Shown piece by piece: positions 7,842 through 16,012 of a stretch of 52,676 nucleotides of DNA. Source of the DNA: Deltaproteobacteria bacterium (lineage in GTDB: Bacteria; Desulfobacterota; GWC2-55-46; DRQE01). Under the pieces are notes generated by a model. It did no database searches. It was not told the origin of the DNA and saw only the letters and a list, made by a program, of their open reading frames with translations. Within the stretch, counting starts at the first letter, position 1. The number at the start of each line of letters is the position of its first letter. The stretch lies in assembly GCA_015492245.1 (NCBI GenBank), contig WGFM01000015.1, positions 1 to 52,676 on the forward strand, read 5' to 3'. The translations under genes and the position numbers were made by a program.

Positions 7842-8443
7842 CTGCCTGCCCCCTTCATGGATATGTAGTTTATAAACCCTATCATGAGCCCAAGCGACAG
7901 AAAGGCCCCTGCCGGCAGTATCATTATTATCCACGGGGTGAACACAGCCTCTGTAAGAAACACCACACCGAACACAGAGCCAGAGCCGAAGAGCTCCCTT
8001 ACAGCACCGAGCACAACCAGCACCCATGTAAAACCCACCCCTGTGCCCAGTGCATCGAATATGGAGGGTGTCAGGGGATGCTTTGAGGCAAAGAACTCTG
8101 CCCTGCCCATTATCATACAGTTGACCACTATGAGGGGCACATAGGGGCCGAGGGCCTTCGATATGGCGGGAAAGTATGCCTTGAGAAAAAGGTCTGCCAG
8201 CGTTACGAATCCTGCTATTATGACGATATATGTGGGTATCCTCACCCCCGATGGCACGAGCCTCCTTATAATGGAGACCATGGTGCTCGATGAGACGACC
8301 ACAAATGTGGATGCAAGCCCCATGGCAAGCCCGTTAACTGCAGAGTTTGTAACAGCAAGGGCAGGACACATGCCCAGAAGCATCTTTATGACTGCGTTCT
8401 CTCTCCATATACCCTTTGTGAATTCCCTCAAGAGAGTGGCCAT
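7838..8443 (-). CDS. rnfE: Rnf complex membrane subunit RnfE
   Basis: A 201-residue polytopic subunit paralogous to RnfA. It starts REFTKGIWRENAVIKMLLGMCPALAVTNSA, with the conserved LGMCP cysteine, and has the second conserved cysteine in VVNCMIMGRAEFFA. RnfA and RnfE form an inverted pair in the membrane that shuttles electrons between the cytoplasmic and extracytoplasmic faces. It lies 3 nt after rnfG. Confidence 0.95.
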   Translation of the reverse strand: MATLLREFTKGIWRENAVIKMLLGMCPALAVTNSAVNGLAMGLASTFVVVSSSTMVSIIRRLVPSGVRIPTYIVIIAGFVTLADLFLKAYFPAISKALGPYVPLIVVNCMIMGRAEFFASKHPLTPSIFDALGTGVGFTWVLVVLGAVRELFGSGSVFGVVFLTEAVFTPWIIMILPAGAFLSLGLMIGFINYISMKGAGR

Positions 8444-8446
8444 GGC

Positions 8447-9046
8447 TTATCCCCCGTTACCCTGGGTTTCTAATTCTCCTATGATGTCTATAACTATTCT
8501 TACCCTCTTGTTTATGATGTCTGCCACCGCCTTGGTGGTTATGGTTGCACCTGTTATGGACTGTATCTGGTTGGGTTCTTCTGGCTTACGGTTCTTTATA
8601 TACTCTATCTTCGGCTCTATGGAAAGCCCCCTGAACTGCCCCTCGAACCATTCCTCCATTATCTTGTTGCCCAGCCCAGGGGTCTCCACCTGCTCGAGCA
8701 CCTTAAGTCCTGAAAGGGTCTTCATGTCCACGTTGAGCCCCACCATCATCTTTATTATACCCTGAAACCCGGGCCCTTCTGCAATGAAGGCATAGCCAAC
8801 GAGCCTGCCCTCTCCATCAACGCCTCTGAAGATTTTTACCACATCTTTCTTGTCTATCCTTCTCTCTATCACCCTGTAGTCTGCCACCCCCGAAAGCACA
8901 CTGAAAACGGCCCTTCGTTCCTCGCGCAGCCTGTTCTCCTCTATCTTTGGCTCCACCAGCTTGTAGAAGCCTGCAAGCATCCCTCCAACGACAACCGCCG
9001 TAAGTGTGAGCACCAGTATCATATTAAATGGAGTGTTCTTCTTCAA
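8447..9046 (-). CDS. rnfG: Rnf complex FMN-binding subunit RnfG
   Basis: RnfG is a single-span subunit with an extracytoplasmic FMN-binding domain. FMN is attached to a threonine in the S/T-G-A-T motif, seen here as SITGATITT with Thr168. I chose a TTG start at 9046: it overlaps the rnfD stop as TTGA, is preceded by GGAGAGAAGAG and gives KKNTPFNMILVLTLTAVVVGG as the anchor. The ATG at 9022 is the alternative. The 199-residue length matches the family. Confidence 0.88.
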   Translation of the reverse strand: MKKNTPFNMILVLTLTAVVVGGMLAGFYKLVEPKIEENRLREERRAVFSVLSGVADYRVIERRIDKKDVVKIFRGVDGEGRLVGYAFIAEGPGFQGIIKMMVGLNVDMKTLSGLKVLEQVETPGLGNKIMEEWFEGQFRGLSIEPKIEYIKNRKPEEPNQIQSITGATITTKAVADIINKRVRIVIDIIGELETQGNGG

Positions 9047-9996
9047 CTCTTCTCTCCAAACATCTGTGGCCTGGTCCACCTGTTCAGAAGGGGCGTAATG
9101 GAGTTCATAAGCAATATGGAGTACATGACTCCCTCTGGAAGTCCACCGAAGAGCCTTATTATGATGGTAATCATCCCTGCCCCTATTGCGAATATCCATT
9201 GCCCCTTAGGGGTGGTGGGCGAGGTTACCATATCTGTAACCATGAACCAGGCACCCAGCATGGCACCACCTGAAAGGAGATGATACAGGGGATCAGGATA
9301 CTTGCCAGGGTTTACAAGCCAGAAGATCCCCCCAAAGATGGCCACAGTTGCAAGGTAGCCCAGTGGCAGCTTCCAGTTTATGTAGCCCTTGTATCTGAGG
9401 TAAAGTCCTCCTATGATTATGGCAAGTACCGATGTCTCGCCCAGTGACCCACTGACACTGCCCAGGAACATATCCCAGTAGGGCGCCATCTTGCCCTCGA
9501 ACTTTGCCAGTGCAAGCGGGGTTGCAGATGTTACTGTCTCCACACTCCAGGGATTACCAAAGGGGTCTGTCCATATGGTAATCAGCACAGGGTATGCCGC
9601 CTGCAGGAATGCCCTGCCAAGGAGAGCGGGGTTGAAGATGTTGTAGCCGAGCCCTCCAAAGACCTGCTTTCCTATGGCTATGGCAAAGACACTGCCGAGG
9701 ATTGCCCCTGTAAGGGGAAATGCAGGTGGAAGGGTGAGGGCAAGAAGTATCCCTGTTATTGCCGCGCTACCATCGTATACAGAGGGCTTTTTACCCGCAA
9801 CCCTCTGGCAGAGATACTCCGTTGCCACACAGGCCACAACACAGGTTACAATGAGCACGAGTGCCCGTATGCCGAACACATATATGCTCACCATGCAGAC
9901 CGGCAGAAGTGCCATTATCACGGCGTGCATTATCCTTGGCACATCCTCTTCTGTCAGTATATGTGGAGAAGAAGATACTACTATCCTTTCACTCAT
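9043..9996 (-). CDS. rnfD: Rnf complex membrane flavoprotein subunit RnfD
   Basis: A 317-residue polytopic protein of the NqrB/RnfD family. The covalent FMN site is visible as VTSATPLALAK, with Thr159 as the expected flavinylated residue. The stretch DGSAAITGILLALTLPP and the Gly/Asn-rich GLGYNIFNPALLGRAF are typical of the core membrane domain. RnfD is part of the Na+ or H+ translocating path. The start at 9996 lies 12 nt after rnfC, and the stop overlaps the rnfG start. Confidence 0.95.
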   Translation of the reverse strand: MSERIVVSSSPHILTEEDVPRIMHAVIMALLPVCMVSIYVFGIRALVLIVTCVVACVATEYLCQRVAGKKPSVYDGSAAITGILLALTLPPAFPLTGAILGSVFAIAIGKQVFGGLGYNIFNPALLGRAFLQAAYPVLITIWTDPFGNPWSVETVTSATPLALAKFEGKMAPYWDMFLGSVSGSLGETSVLAIIIGGLYLRYKGYINWKLPLGYLATVAIFGGIFWLVNPGKYPDPLYHLLSGGAMLGAWFMVTDMVTSPTTPKGQWIFAIGAGMITIIIRLFGGLPEGVMYSILLMNSITPLLNRWTRPQMFGEKS

Positions 9997-10008
9997 AGGA
10001 CAAATCCC

Positions 10009-11358
10009 TCAAGAGCTGTTCTTCTCATCCTTTCTCAAGTTTATCTTGCCAACCCTTATCCACTGCACAAGTGGCCTCTTGGATGGACACACAAAGGCAC
10101 AGCAGCCACACTCTATACAGGCACTGCCACCGAAATCCTTGAATATTCCGCCAACGCCGAGTCTGGCGGCATCTGCTATCTTGTATGGCATAAGCCCCAT
10201 GGGGCACACCTCCACACAGCTTCCACACCTTATACAGGGCATGTAGCCAGGGGGCTTGAGCTCCCTCGCTGCCAGAACGGTTATACCCGATGTGCCCTTT
10301 ACAACAGGCACAGAGAGGTCCTTTTGCGCCACACCCATGAGGGGCCCACCGTTGAGTATGGCCACCTCTTCATCCTCTGCGTGTTCAAGCCCCCCGCAGA
10401 GGTCTAAAACATCCTCGAAACTTGTGCCGATGCGAACAAGCAGATTCTTCGGTTCCTTAACCCCATTGCCGGATACTGTTACAACCCTCTCTATGAGGGG
10501 CATTCCAAACTTTATGGCATCGTATACGGCCTTTGCCGTTCCCACATTGTTCACCACAACGCCCACATCCATCGGAAGCCCACCTGTGGGCACCTTTCTT
10601 CCAAGCACCGCATCTATGAGCATCTTTTCTGCACCCTGTGGATACTTGGTTTCAAGGACTACTATCTTTATGTTGTCCATGCCGGCACCTTTCAGCACAT
10701 CCTCTATGGCCCTTACTGCATCGGGTTTGTTGTCCTCTATTCCGATATAGCCATCCCTTGCGCCCACCGCCTTCATTATGGCGACAAGCCCCCATACAAC
10801 CCTTGCAGGCATCTCCACCATGAGCCTGTGGTCTGATGTAAGGAAGGGCTCGCACTCGCAACCATTGAGTATTACCGTGTCTATCTTCTTACCCTCTGGT
10901 GGCGATAGCTTCACATAGGTTGGAAACATGGCCCCACCGAGCCCCACGATGCCTGCCTCTTTCATAATATCCCGCAGCCGGGGGGGGCTGAGTGAGTCGA
11001 GTTCATCCAGCACCTCGGTGAGGCCTGCATCCTGCCAGTCTCTGGCAGAGCCATCTCCCTCTATAACCACACTCAGGACCTTCCCACCAGCAGGATGGTG
11101 CCAGGCCACCACATCCTTGACCTTGCCACTTATGGTTGCATGCACAGGGGCAGACACAAAGGCCGCTGGCTCCCCTATCTTCTGGCCTTCTTCCACACTA
11201 TCCCCTTTCTTGACGACCACATTACAGGGAGCCCCTGCATGCTGCAGGAGGGGAATTACGACCCTCTGCGGAAGCGCCACCCTCTCAATGGGTTTGCCTT
11301 CTGTGGCTTCCTTGTTGTAGGACGGATGAATTCCTCTTTTAAAGGTTCTAATCTCCAT
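10009..11358 (-). CDS. rnfC: Rnf complex NADH-side subunit RnfC
   Basis: RnfC is the peripheral subunit that reduces NAD+ at the end of the Rnf chain. The product begins MEIRTFKRGIHPSYNKE (ATG at 11358), the usual family start, giving 449 residues. It has the glycine-rich nucleotide region (GLGGAMFPTYVKL), NGCECEPFLTSDHRLM, and two C-terminal 4Fe-4S motifs (CIRCGSCVEVCP and CIECGCCAFVCP). It is the first gene of rnfCDGEAB. No good Shine-Dalgarno sequence precedes the ATG. Confidence 0.95.
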   Translation of the reverse strand: MEIRTFKRGIHPSYNKEATEGKPIERVALPQRVVIPLLQHAGAPCNVVVKKGDSVEEGQKIGEPAAFVSAPVHATISGKVKDVVAWHHPAGGKVLSVVIEGDGSARDWQDAGLTEVLDELDSLSPPRLRDIMKEAGIVGLGGAMFPTYVKLSPPEGKKIDTVILNGCECEPFLTSDHRLMVEMPARVVWGLVAIMKAVGARDGYIGIEDNKPDAVRAIEDVLKGAGMDNIKIVVLETKYPQGAEKMLIDAVLGRKVPTGGLPMDVGVVVNNVGTAKAVYDAIKFGMPLIERVVTVSGNGVKEPKNLLVRIGTSFEDVLDLCGGLEHAEDEEVAILNGGPLMGVAQKDLSVPVVKGTSGITVLAARELKPPGYMPCIRCGSCVEVCPMGLMPYKIADAARLGVGGIFKDFGGSACIECGCCAFVCPSKRPLVQWIRVGKINLRKDEKNSS

Positions 11359-11378
11359 AGACACAATGAAGAGATACA

Positions 11379-11407
11379 ATTTAACAATTTTTTTGCCTCC
11401 CCGTCAA
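11379..11407 (-). promoter_or_regulatory. Promoter of the rnf operon
   Basis: On the minus strand TTGACG (11402-11407) and TTAAAT (11379-11384) are separated by 17 nt, with a TG just upstream of the -10. The predicted transcript would begin only about 14 nt before the rnfC ATG, which fits the lack of a ribosome binding site there. Confidence 0.5.
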
Positions 11408-11484
11408 GGGGATTGAAGAAAAATTGTAGAAAATGACTTTCAATTCCCTTTTGTCGAACCATCCCGCCACACCTCCCATGTGCG

Positions 11485-11517
11485 GGACAGACATGTCGCA
11501 TACTGACATGCCTGTCC
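11485..11517. promoter_or_regulatory. Imperfect 13-bp inverted repeat, candidate enhancer or operator
   Basis: GGACAGACATGTC (11485-11497) and GACATGCCTGTCC (11505-11517) are reverse complements at 12 of 13 positions, with a 7-nt spacer. The arms contain an inner TGTC-N7-GACA dyad. It lies about 140 bp upstream of the sigma54 promoter at 11625-11641, the usual distance for binding of an NtrC-type activator, and about 80-110 bp upstream of the rnf promoter. The rest of 11359-11687 is AT-rich with no gene. It is not followed by a T tract, so a terminator is unlikely. Confidence 0.6.
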
Positions 11518-11624
11518 ACTTACCAAAAGAGGCAGTCCTGTGTAGAATATGAGACACCGTATCGACCAAACAGGAAAACCCTTTACTCTCAACGCATTAT
11601 GCAACCACAACCTTATCAATATGG

Positions 11625-11641
11625 TTGGCACACATATTGCA
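11625..11641 (+). promoter_or_regulatory. Sigma54 (RpoN) -24/-12 promoter
   Basis: TGGCAC (11626-11631), five bases, then TTGCA (11637-11641) matches the sigma54 consensus; GG and GC are separated by exactly 10 nt as required. It lies 46 nt upstream of the ATG of the histidine kinase gene on the same strand. The sigma54 gene rpoN and a sigma54 activator gene are both in this window. Confidence 0.82.
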
Positions 11642-11687
11642 ATGAGAGGATACTGCCAGATTTTCAAAATAAAGGGGGTGATAGTTT

Positions 11688-14099
11688 ATGGAAACTGCGG
11701 GGAAGGGTTTTTTCAGAAAGTACTTTAGCATCCTTGGGCTGAAGATCACGGCAATAATAGCATCTGGCCTCACCTTTACCATTCTCTTTGCCTTCTGGTG
11801 GCTGGAAGGCAGTGGGCTAAGTGGAGAAACTTCTATCCTCTCCAATTACATGGATGAGCCCGCTCTGTGGATGATACTCGCCTCCGGGATAATAGGTATG
11901 CTTGCAATAATAAGCAAGGTATTGATACTTCCAATAAAGAACTTCGAGATACATCTCAGAGAACTGTCCCGTGGGAATGAGATGACAAAGGAGTTCACCC
12001 TCAGCCGCAGGGATGAGCTGGGCTACATGGTCTCACGGTTCAACGAGCTGCACAGGATCATAACAGAAAAACTGGAGGACAAGTCCCTCAAGCTCTCCAT
12101 CATCCACGAGTTCATGAACTCAACAGCAGGAGTGTTCACACCAAACGCCCTTATGGAATGTTTCTTCAACACGGTGCGCAAGATACTGCCCCTGGAGATA
12201 GGCATGTACTCCTTTCATTACAAGGGATTCTCGGAGGACCTCATCTTCAGCACCTTCGAGCTCGATGAGAAGAACAGACAGAAACTCGCAGGGCTACTCA
12301 AAGAAAGCTTTGCTTCTGTGCTGAGACACATGCCAGCGAAACCCACAGTTGGACCAGATGTTGTAAGGCTTGAATATATTCGTGGAATACCCTCGGGGCT
12401 CGACATAGACAGGATGGAAGAAAAAAGGATAACCCTTTACAGCTATGGAAAACCTGTTGGCGTAATATTGCTCATGTCATTCGACAGGGAGGCATTCAAG
12501 ACATCCAGAACACTCAATGCCATAGTGCATCACACCAACATGGTGCTCGATAGAATCATCCACCGCATATTCCTTGAAGAAAGAAGGCTCAACACCATCC
12601 TTTCCACAATGGAGGAAGGGGTATACATTGTAGACAAATACTACAGTGTGTCCCCTGTCAACCAGAGTGCCTTCCAGCTTCTAAGAAAGTTCTGCAAGAA
12701 CTTCAACCACAGCTGCCTCGCAGAGGGTTTCAAGATCGACATCGATAACTGTCCATATTACACGAACGATGGCACATGCGAGTTTGCGGAGACAATACGA
12801 GAGCTCAGAAACACACCCTTCATGACCAAGACAAGACGCCTGACCAAGGAGGTCAAAAACAGGGACGGCATGATAATGCTCCTCTCTATCGCACGGCTCC
12901 TGAGGGCTGAAGACGGCGAAGACGGCTATGTGATAACCGCAAAGGACATAACCGAGGAAAGGCGGCTACAGGAGAAGATATTTCTCTCAAGCAAGCTTAC
13001 CGCCATAGGGGAGATGGCAGCAGGCATAGCACACGAGATAAACAACCCCTTGCAGATCATAATGGGCAACATAGAGCTGCTCGAACAGCTCACAGACTCG
13101 GAAAAAGAAGAGATTTCAAAGAAGATAAGAAACATCCGTGAGGGCACCTTCAGAATAAAGAACATAGTGCATGACCTCCTCATCTTTGCAAGAGACAGGA
13201 CCACAGAGGCAGAAGTGATGGATATAAACACCATAGTGGAAAAGAGTATCGAGATGATGAAATACCAGTTCAAGACAAGCAACATTGTCATACACAAAAA
13301 GCTCGATACCCGCAGGGCACTCAATGTAAAGTGCAACAGAAACCTGCTGCAACAGGTCATAATAAACCTTCTGCAGAACTCGAAAGATGCAATAGAGGAA
13401 CACGCCAAGGGCTCCAGGGTAAGCATAAAAACAGAACTATCAGGTGGAAGAGTCTCAATAGAGATAACAGACGATGGGCCCGGTATACCAGAGTCGATAA
13501 TGTCCCAGATATTCGACCTCTTCTTTACCACAAAGGAGGTCGGCAAGGGAACAGGACTGGGGCTTGGAATCAGCAGGAAGATAATAGAAGACATAGGGGG
13601 AGAAATAAGCGTGGTGAACACGAGAGAGGGTGGAGCAAGGTTCAGGATAGTTCTGCCATACTACAGAAAATCAAGCACTGCAAAAAAAACTCCTGATGAG
13701 GGCAACCCCGACCTTTCAGGACTTGTAACAAGGGCTGTGCTCATGGTGGACGACGAACAGGACTTCCTTGAAACCATGCGTGAACTACTGCAGCCGAGAG
13801 TCTTCCTGTTCGATTACACAACCGATGGAAAAATTGCACTGGACAAGGTCCTCAACCGAGATTACGACTTCCTGTTGCTCGACCTCAAGATGCCAGAGAT
13901 GAGCGGCAAGGAACTATACAAGAAGGTAATAGAACACAAACCCTACATGGGAGAACGCATCATATTCCTTACAGGAGATACCGAGAGCGAATCATCAAAT
14001 GCATTCTTGAAACTGACAGGCTGTAAATACCTTGCAAAACCGTTTTCCGCAAGAACACTGCTGAACCTGCTATCAGACCAGTTAAATTGCTATGGATGA
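11688..14099 (+). CDS. Hybrid sensor histidine kinase with C-terminal receiver
   Basis: The 803-residue membrane kinase has two transmembrane segments (about 14-36 and 58-82) separated by a short loop, then a HAMP-like linker (about 83-140), a GAF/unknown region (about 145-300) and a PAS-like domain (about 305-425). A HisKA domain follows with the phospho-acceptor His449 in MAAGIAHEINNPLQ, then an HATPase domain with DDGPGIPESI and GKGTGLGLGI. A receiver domain ends the protein, with Asp732 in LLLDLKMPEM. The PAS-like region holds four cysteines (C-x6-C-x11-C-x8-C), perhaps a redox or metal site. A GGGGGTGAT ribosome binding site precedes the ATG. A plausible partner is the NtrC-type regulator two genes downstream. 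Signal unknown. Confidence 0.88.
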   Translation: METAGKGFFRKYFSILGLKITAIIASGLTFTILFAFWWLEGSGLSGETSILSNYMDEPALWMILASGIIGMLAIISKVLILPIKNFEIHLRELSRGNEMTKEFTLSRRDELGYMVSRFNELHRIITEKLEDKSLKLSIIHEFMNSTAGVFTPNALMECFFNTVRKILPLEIGMYSFHYKGFSEDLIFSTFELDEKNRQKLAGLLKESFASVLRHMPAKPTVGPDVVRLEYIRGIPSGLDIDRMEEKRITLYSYGKPVGVILLMSFDREAFKTSRTLNAIVHHTNMVLDRIIHRIFLEERRLNTILSTMEEGVYIVDKYYSVSPVNQSAFQLLRKFCKNFNHSCLAEGFKIDIDNCPYYTNDGTCEFAETIRELRNTPFMTKTRRLTKEVKNRDGMIMLLSIARLLRAEDGEDGYVITAKDITEERRLQEKIFLSSKLTAIGEMAAGIAHEINNPLQIIMGNIELLEQLTDSEKEEISKKIRNIREGTFRIKNIVHDLLIFARDRTTEAEVMDINTIVEKSIEMMKYQFKTSNIVIHKKLDTRRALNVKCNRNLLQQVIINLLQNSKDAIEEHAKGSRVSIKTELSGGRVSIEITDDGPGIPESIMSQIFDLFFTTKEVGKGTGLGLGISRKIIEDIGGEISVVNTREGGARFRIVLPYYRKSSTAKKTPDEGNPDLSGLVTRAVLMVDDEQDFLETMRELLQPRVFLFDYTTDGKIALDKVLNRDYDFLLLDLKMPEMSGKELYKKVIEHKPYMGERIIFLTGDTESESSNAFLKLTGCKYLAKPFSARTLLNLLSDQLNCYG

Positions 14100-14107
14100 T
14101 AATGATG

Positions 14108-14136
14108 TTGTTATATAGATTTTGTTAATATAAAAT
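14108..14136 (+). promoter_or_regulatory. Possible sigma70-type promoter of the chemoreceptor gene
   Basis: TTGTTA (14108-14113), 17 nt, TAAAAT (14131-14136), in the AT-rich gap after the kinase gene. It would start transcription about 45 nt before the chemoreceptor ATG. The match is moderate, and readthrough from the sigma54 promoter is equally possible. Confidence 0.35.
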
Positions 14137-14184
14137 ATAGAGTTGCAAAATCGTAAAACATCCGAAAGGAGAAAGGAGGTAGAT

Positions 14185-15924
14185 ATGGAAGGAACAAGAA
14201 CTTTACGCACAAAACTCTTTATTGTACTATCTATATTTGCAATAATATCCTCTGGCGCAATAGTGTACAGCTTCATAAATACAAAGAATCAGAAGTTCGA
14301 TGCACTACTTATAAACCTTGCCGGGAGACAGCGTGCATTAAGCCAGATAATGACCAAGGGTGTGCTCGGGCTTTACAAGACGGCGATGGAGCCTGCAGCG
14401 GAGAACTTTGATTCAAAGAAGGCCACATATACCAGGATGACCAGAGAAGCAATGGAGCTTTTCGATGCCACCCTGAACAGTTTCATAAAGGGCGGTGTAA
14501 CCAAGGATGGGGTGGGAAAATCCATATACATCCCCAGGGTTGAAGATTCTGCCATACAGGTAGCGCTCCAGAAGGCAAAAACACGCTGGGACAACTTCAA
14601 ACAACATGTTGAAAAAACATTGAAACTTACAGACACACCAGGTAATCCAGAGTTCCTTGCCTCAGTAAGATACATAGAAGACGCCAACAAGAAGGTCTTC
14701 AAAGACATGAATGACCTTACCTTCAGCCTCCAGCAGTTATCGGACAGGAAGGTTGCCTTCTTCAAGCAGATACTGGCATCAGCCATTGCTCTAAACTTCG
14801 TAACCCTTGGCGTAATAATCTACCTGGTACATCGTATAATAATAAAGCGGCTAAGAGTCCTCCACAGCCATATGCAGGACATTACCAACGGCAACGGAGA
14901 CCTTGCAAAACGCATAGATGCAGGCACACCCGATGAGATAGGACTTCTTGGCAGAGAGTTCAACGCATTGCTTGACACCTTTGAACACATAATAAACAGG
15001 CTTACCGAGAGCACGGGCACACTCAAGCTATCTGCCGAAAGGCTGAACACAACATTTGCCTCGATAGTTAATGGTATAGATGAACAGAACAAGAAAACGG
15101 ACCAGGTTGCAACAGCCACGGAACAGATGAGTGCAGCCATAATGGAGGTTGCACGGAACACATCAACAATCGCCGAGATGACAAGGAAGGCAAACGATGC
15201 CACAAGACAGGGTGAGGTATGCATAAAGAAGATTATCAACAGGATAGATGACATCTCCAGAAGCACAGGTGAGTCCGTGGGCGTGGTTACCTCCCTTGGA
15301 GAGCAATCCCAGAAGATAGGCAACATCATCGAGGTCATAAACGAGATAGCTGATCAGACAAACCTGCTTGCACTCAATGCCGCCATAGAGGCCGCAAGGG
15401 CAGGCGAGCAGGGGCGTGGTTTCGCAGTTGTTGCAGACGAGGTGCGAAAACTCGCAGAAAGAACCACAAAGGCAACAAAAGAGATATACGACATGATAAC
15501 AGGCATACAGCATGAAAGCCAAAAGGCTGTAACGAGCATAAAGAAAGAGGCAAAAGCTGTAGAGGAAGGTGTGATGCTCACGAACGAGGTGAATACAGCA
15601 CTCGGCGAGATTACAGAACACATAAACACGGTGGACAGGATGGTTCAGCAGATTGCAACCACCACGGAACAGCAATCAACCGTGAGCAACAATATAAGCA
15701 CCGACATGGAGATGATAGCAAACATATCCAAAAAGTCCTACGACGGTGTGAGCGGGCTAACACAACTTGCCGTGGAACTGGAACACCTTGCAGGCCAGCT
15801 CGAAGAAGACCTTACCAGATTTCGTATCAAGAACAACGGTGAAGAAGGCTCTACAGAGGAAAGCACACAGAGGCTTCAGCCCCGGCCCACACTCGTTGTA
15901 GACAATGTGGGCACAGGGGCTTAA
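14185..15924 (+). CDS. PilJ-type methyl-accepting chemotaxis protein
   Basis: I chose the ATG at 14185 because it follows AAAGGAGG; the product has 579 residues. It has an N-terminal transmembrane helix, a ligand domain opening with NLAGRQRALSQIMTKGVLGLYK (the conserved P-box-like element of PilJ and NarX-type sensors), a second transmembrane helix at about residues 192-215, a HAMP domain (about 216-268) and a long coiled-coil signalling domain. The hairpin tip carries the universal motif (LLALNAAIEAARAGEQGRGF and VVADEVRKLAERT). No CheA, CheW or methylation enzymes are in the window. The PilJ domain is known for type IV pilus signalling and related nitrate-type sensors; the ligand here is unknown. 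Confidence 0.9.
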   Translation: MEGTRTLRTKLFIVLSIFAIISSGAIVYSFINTKNQKFDALLINLAGRQRALSQIMTKGVLGLYKTAMEPAAENFDSKKATYTRMTREAMELFDATLNSFIKGGVTKDGVGKSIYIPRVEDSAIQVALQKAKTRWDNFKQHVEKTLKLTDTPGNPEFLASVRYIEDANKKVFKDMNDLTFSLQQLSDRKVAFFKQILASAIALNFVTLGVIIYLVHRIIIKRLRVLHSHMQDITNGNGDLAKRIDAGTPDEIGLLGREFNALLDTFEHIINRLTESTGTLKLSAERLNTTFASIVNGIDEQNKKTDQVATATEQMSAAIMEVARNTSTIAEMTRKANDATRQGEVCIKKIINRIDDISRSTGESVGVVTSLGEQSQKIGNIIEVINEIADQTNLLALNAAIEAARAGEQGRGFAVVADEVRKLAERTTKATKEIYDMITGIQHESQKAVTSIKKEAKAVEEGVMLTNEVNTALGEITEHINTVDRMVQQIATTTEQQSTVSNNISTDMEMIANISKKSYDGVSGLTQLAVELEHLAGQLEEDLTRFRIKNNGEEGSTEESTQRLQPRPTLVVDNVGTGA

Positions 15925-16012
15925 AGAACCGGAAGTTTCAGTTTCACATACAGAAAACAAAAAAATCATAATAAGAGCGTCTTTGAAAAAACTATCTAAG
16001 TCTGGAACGCAA

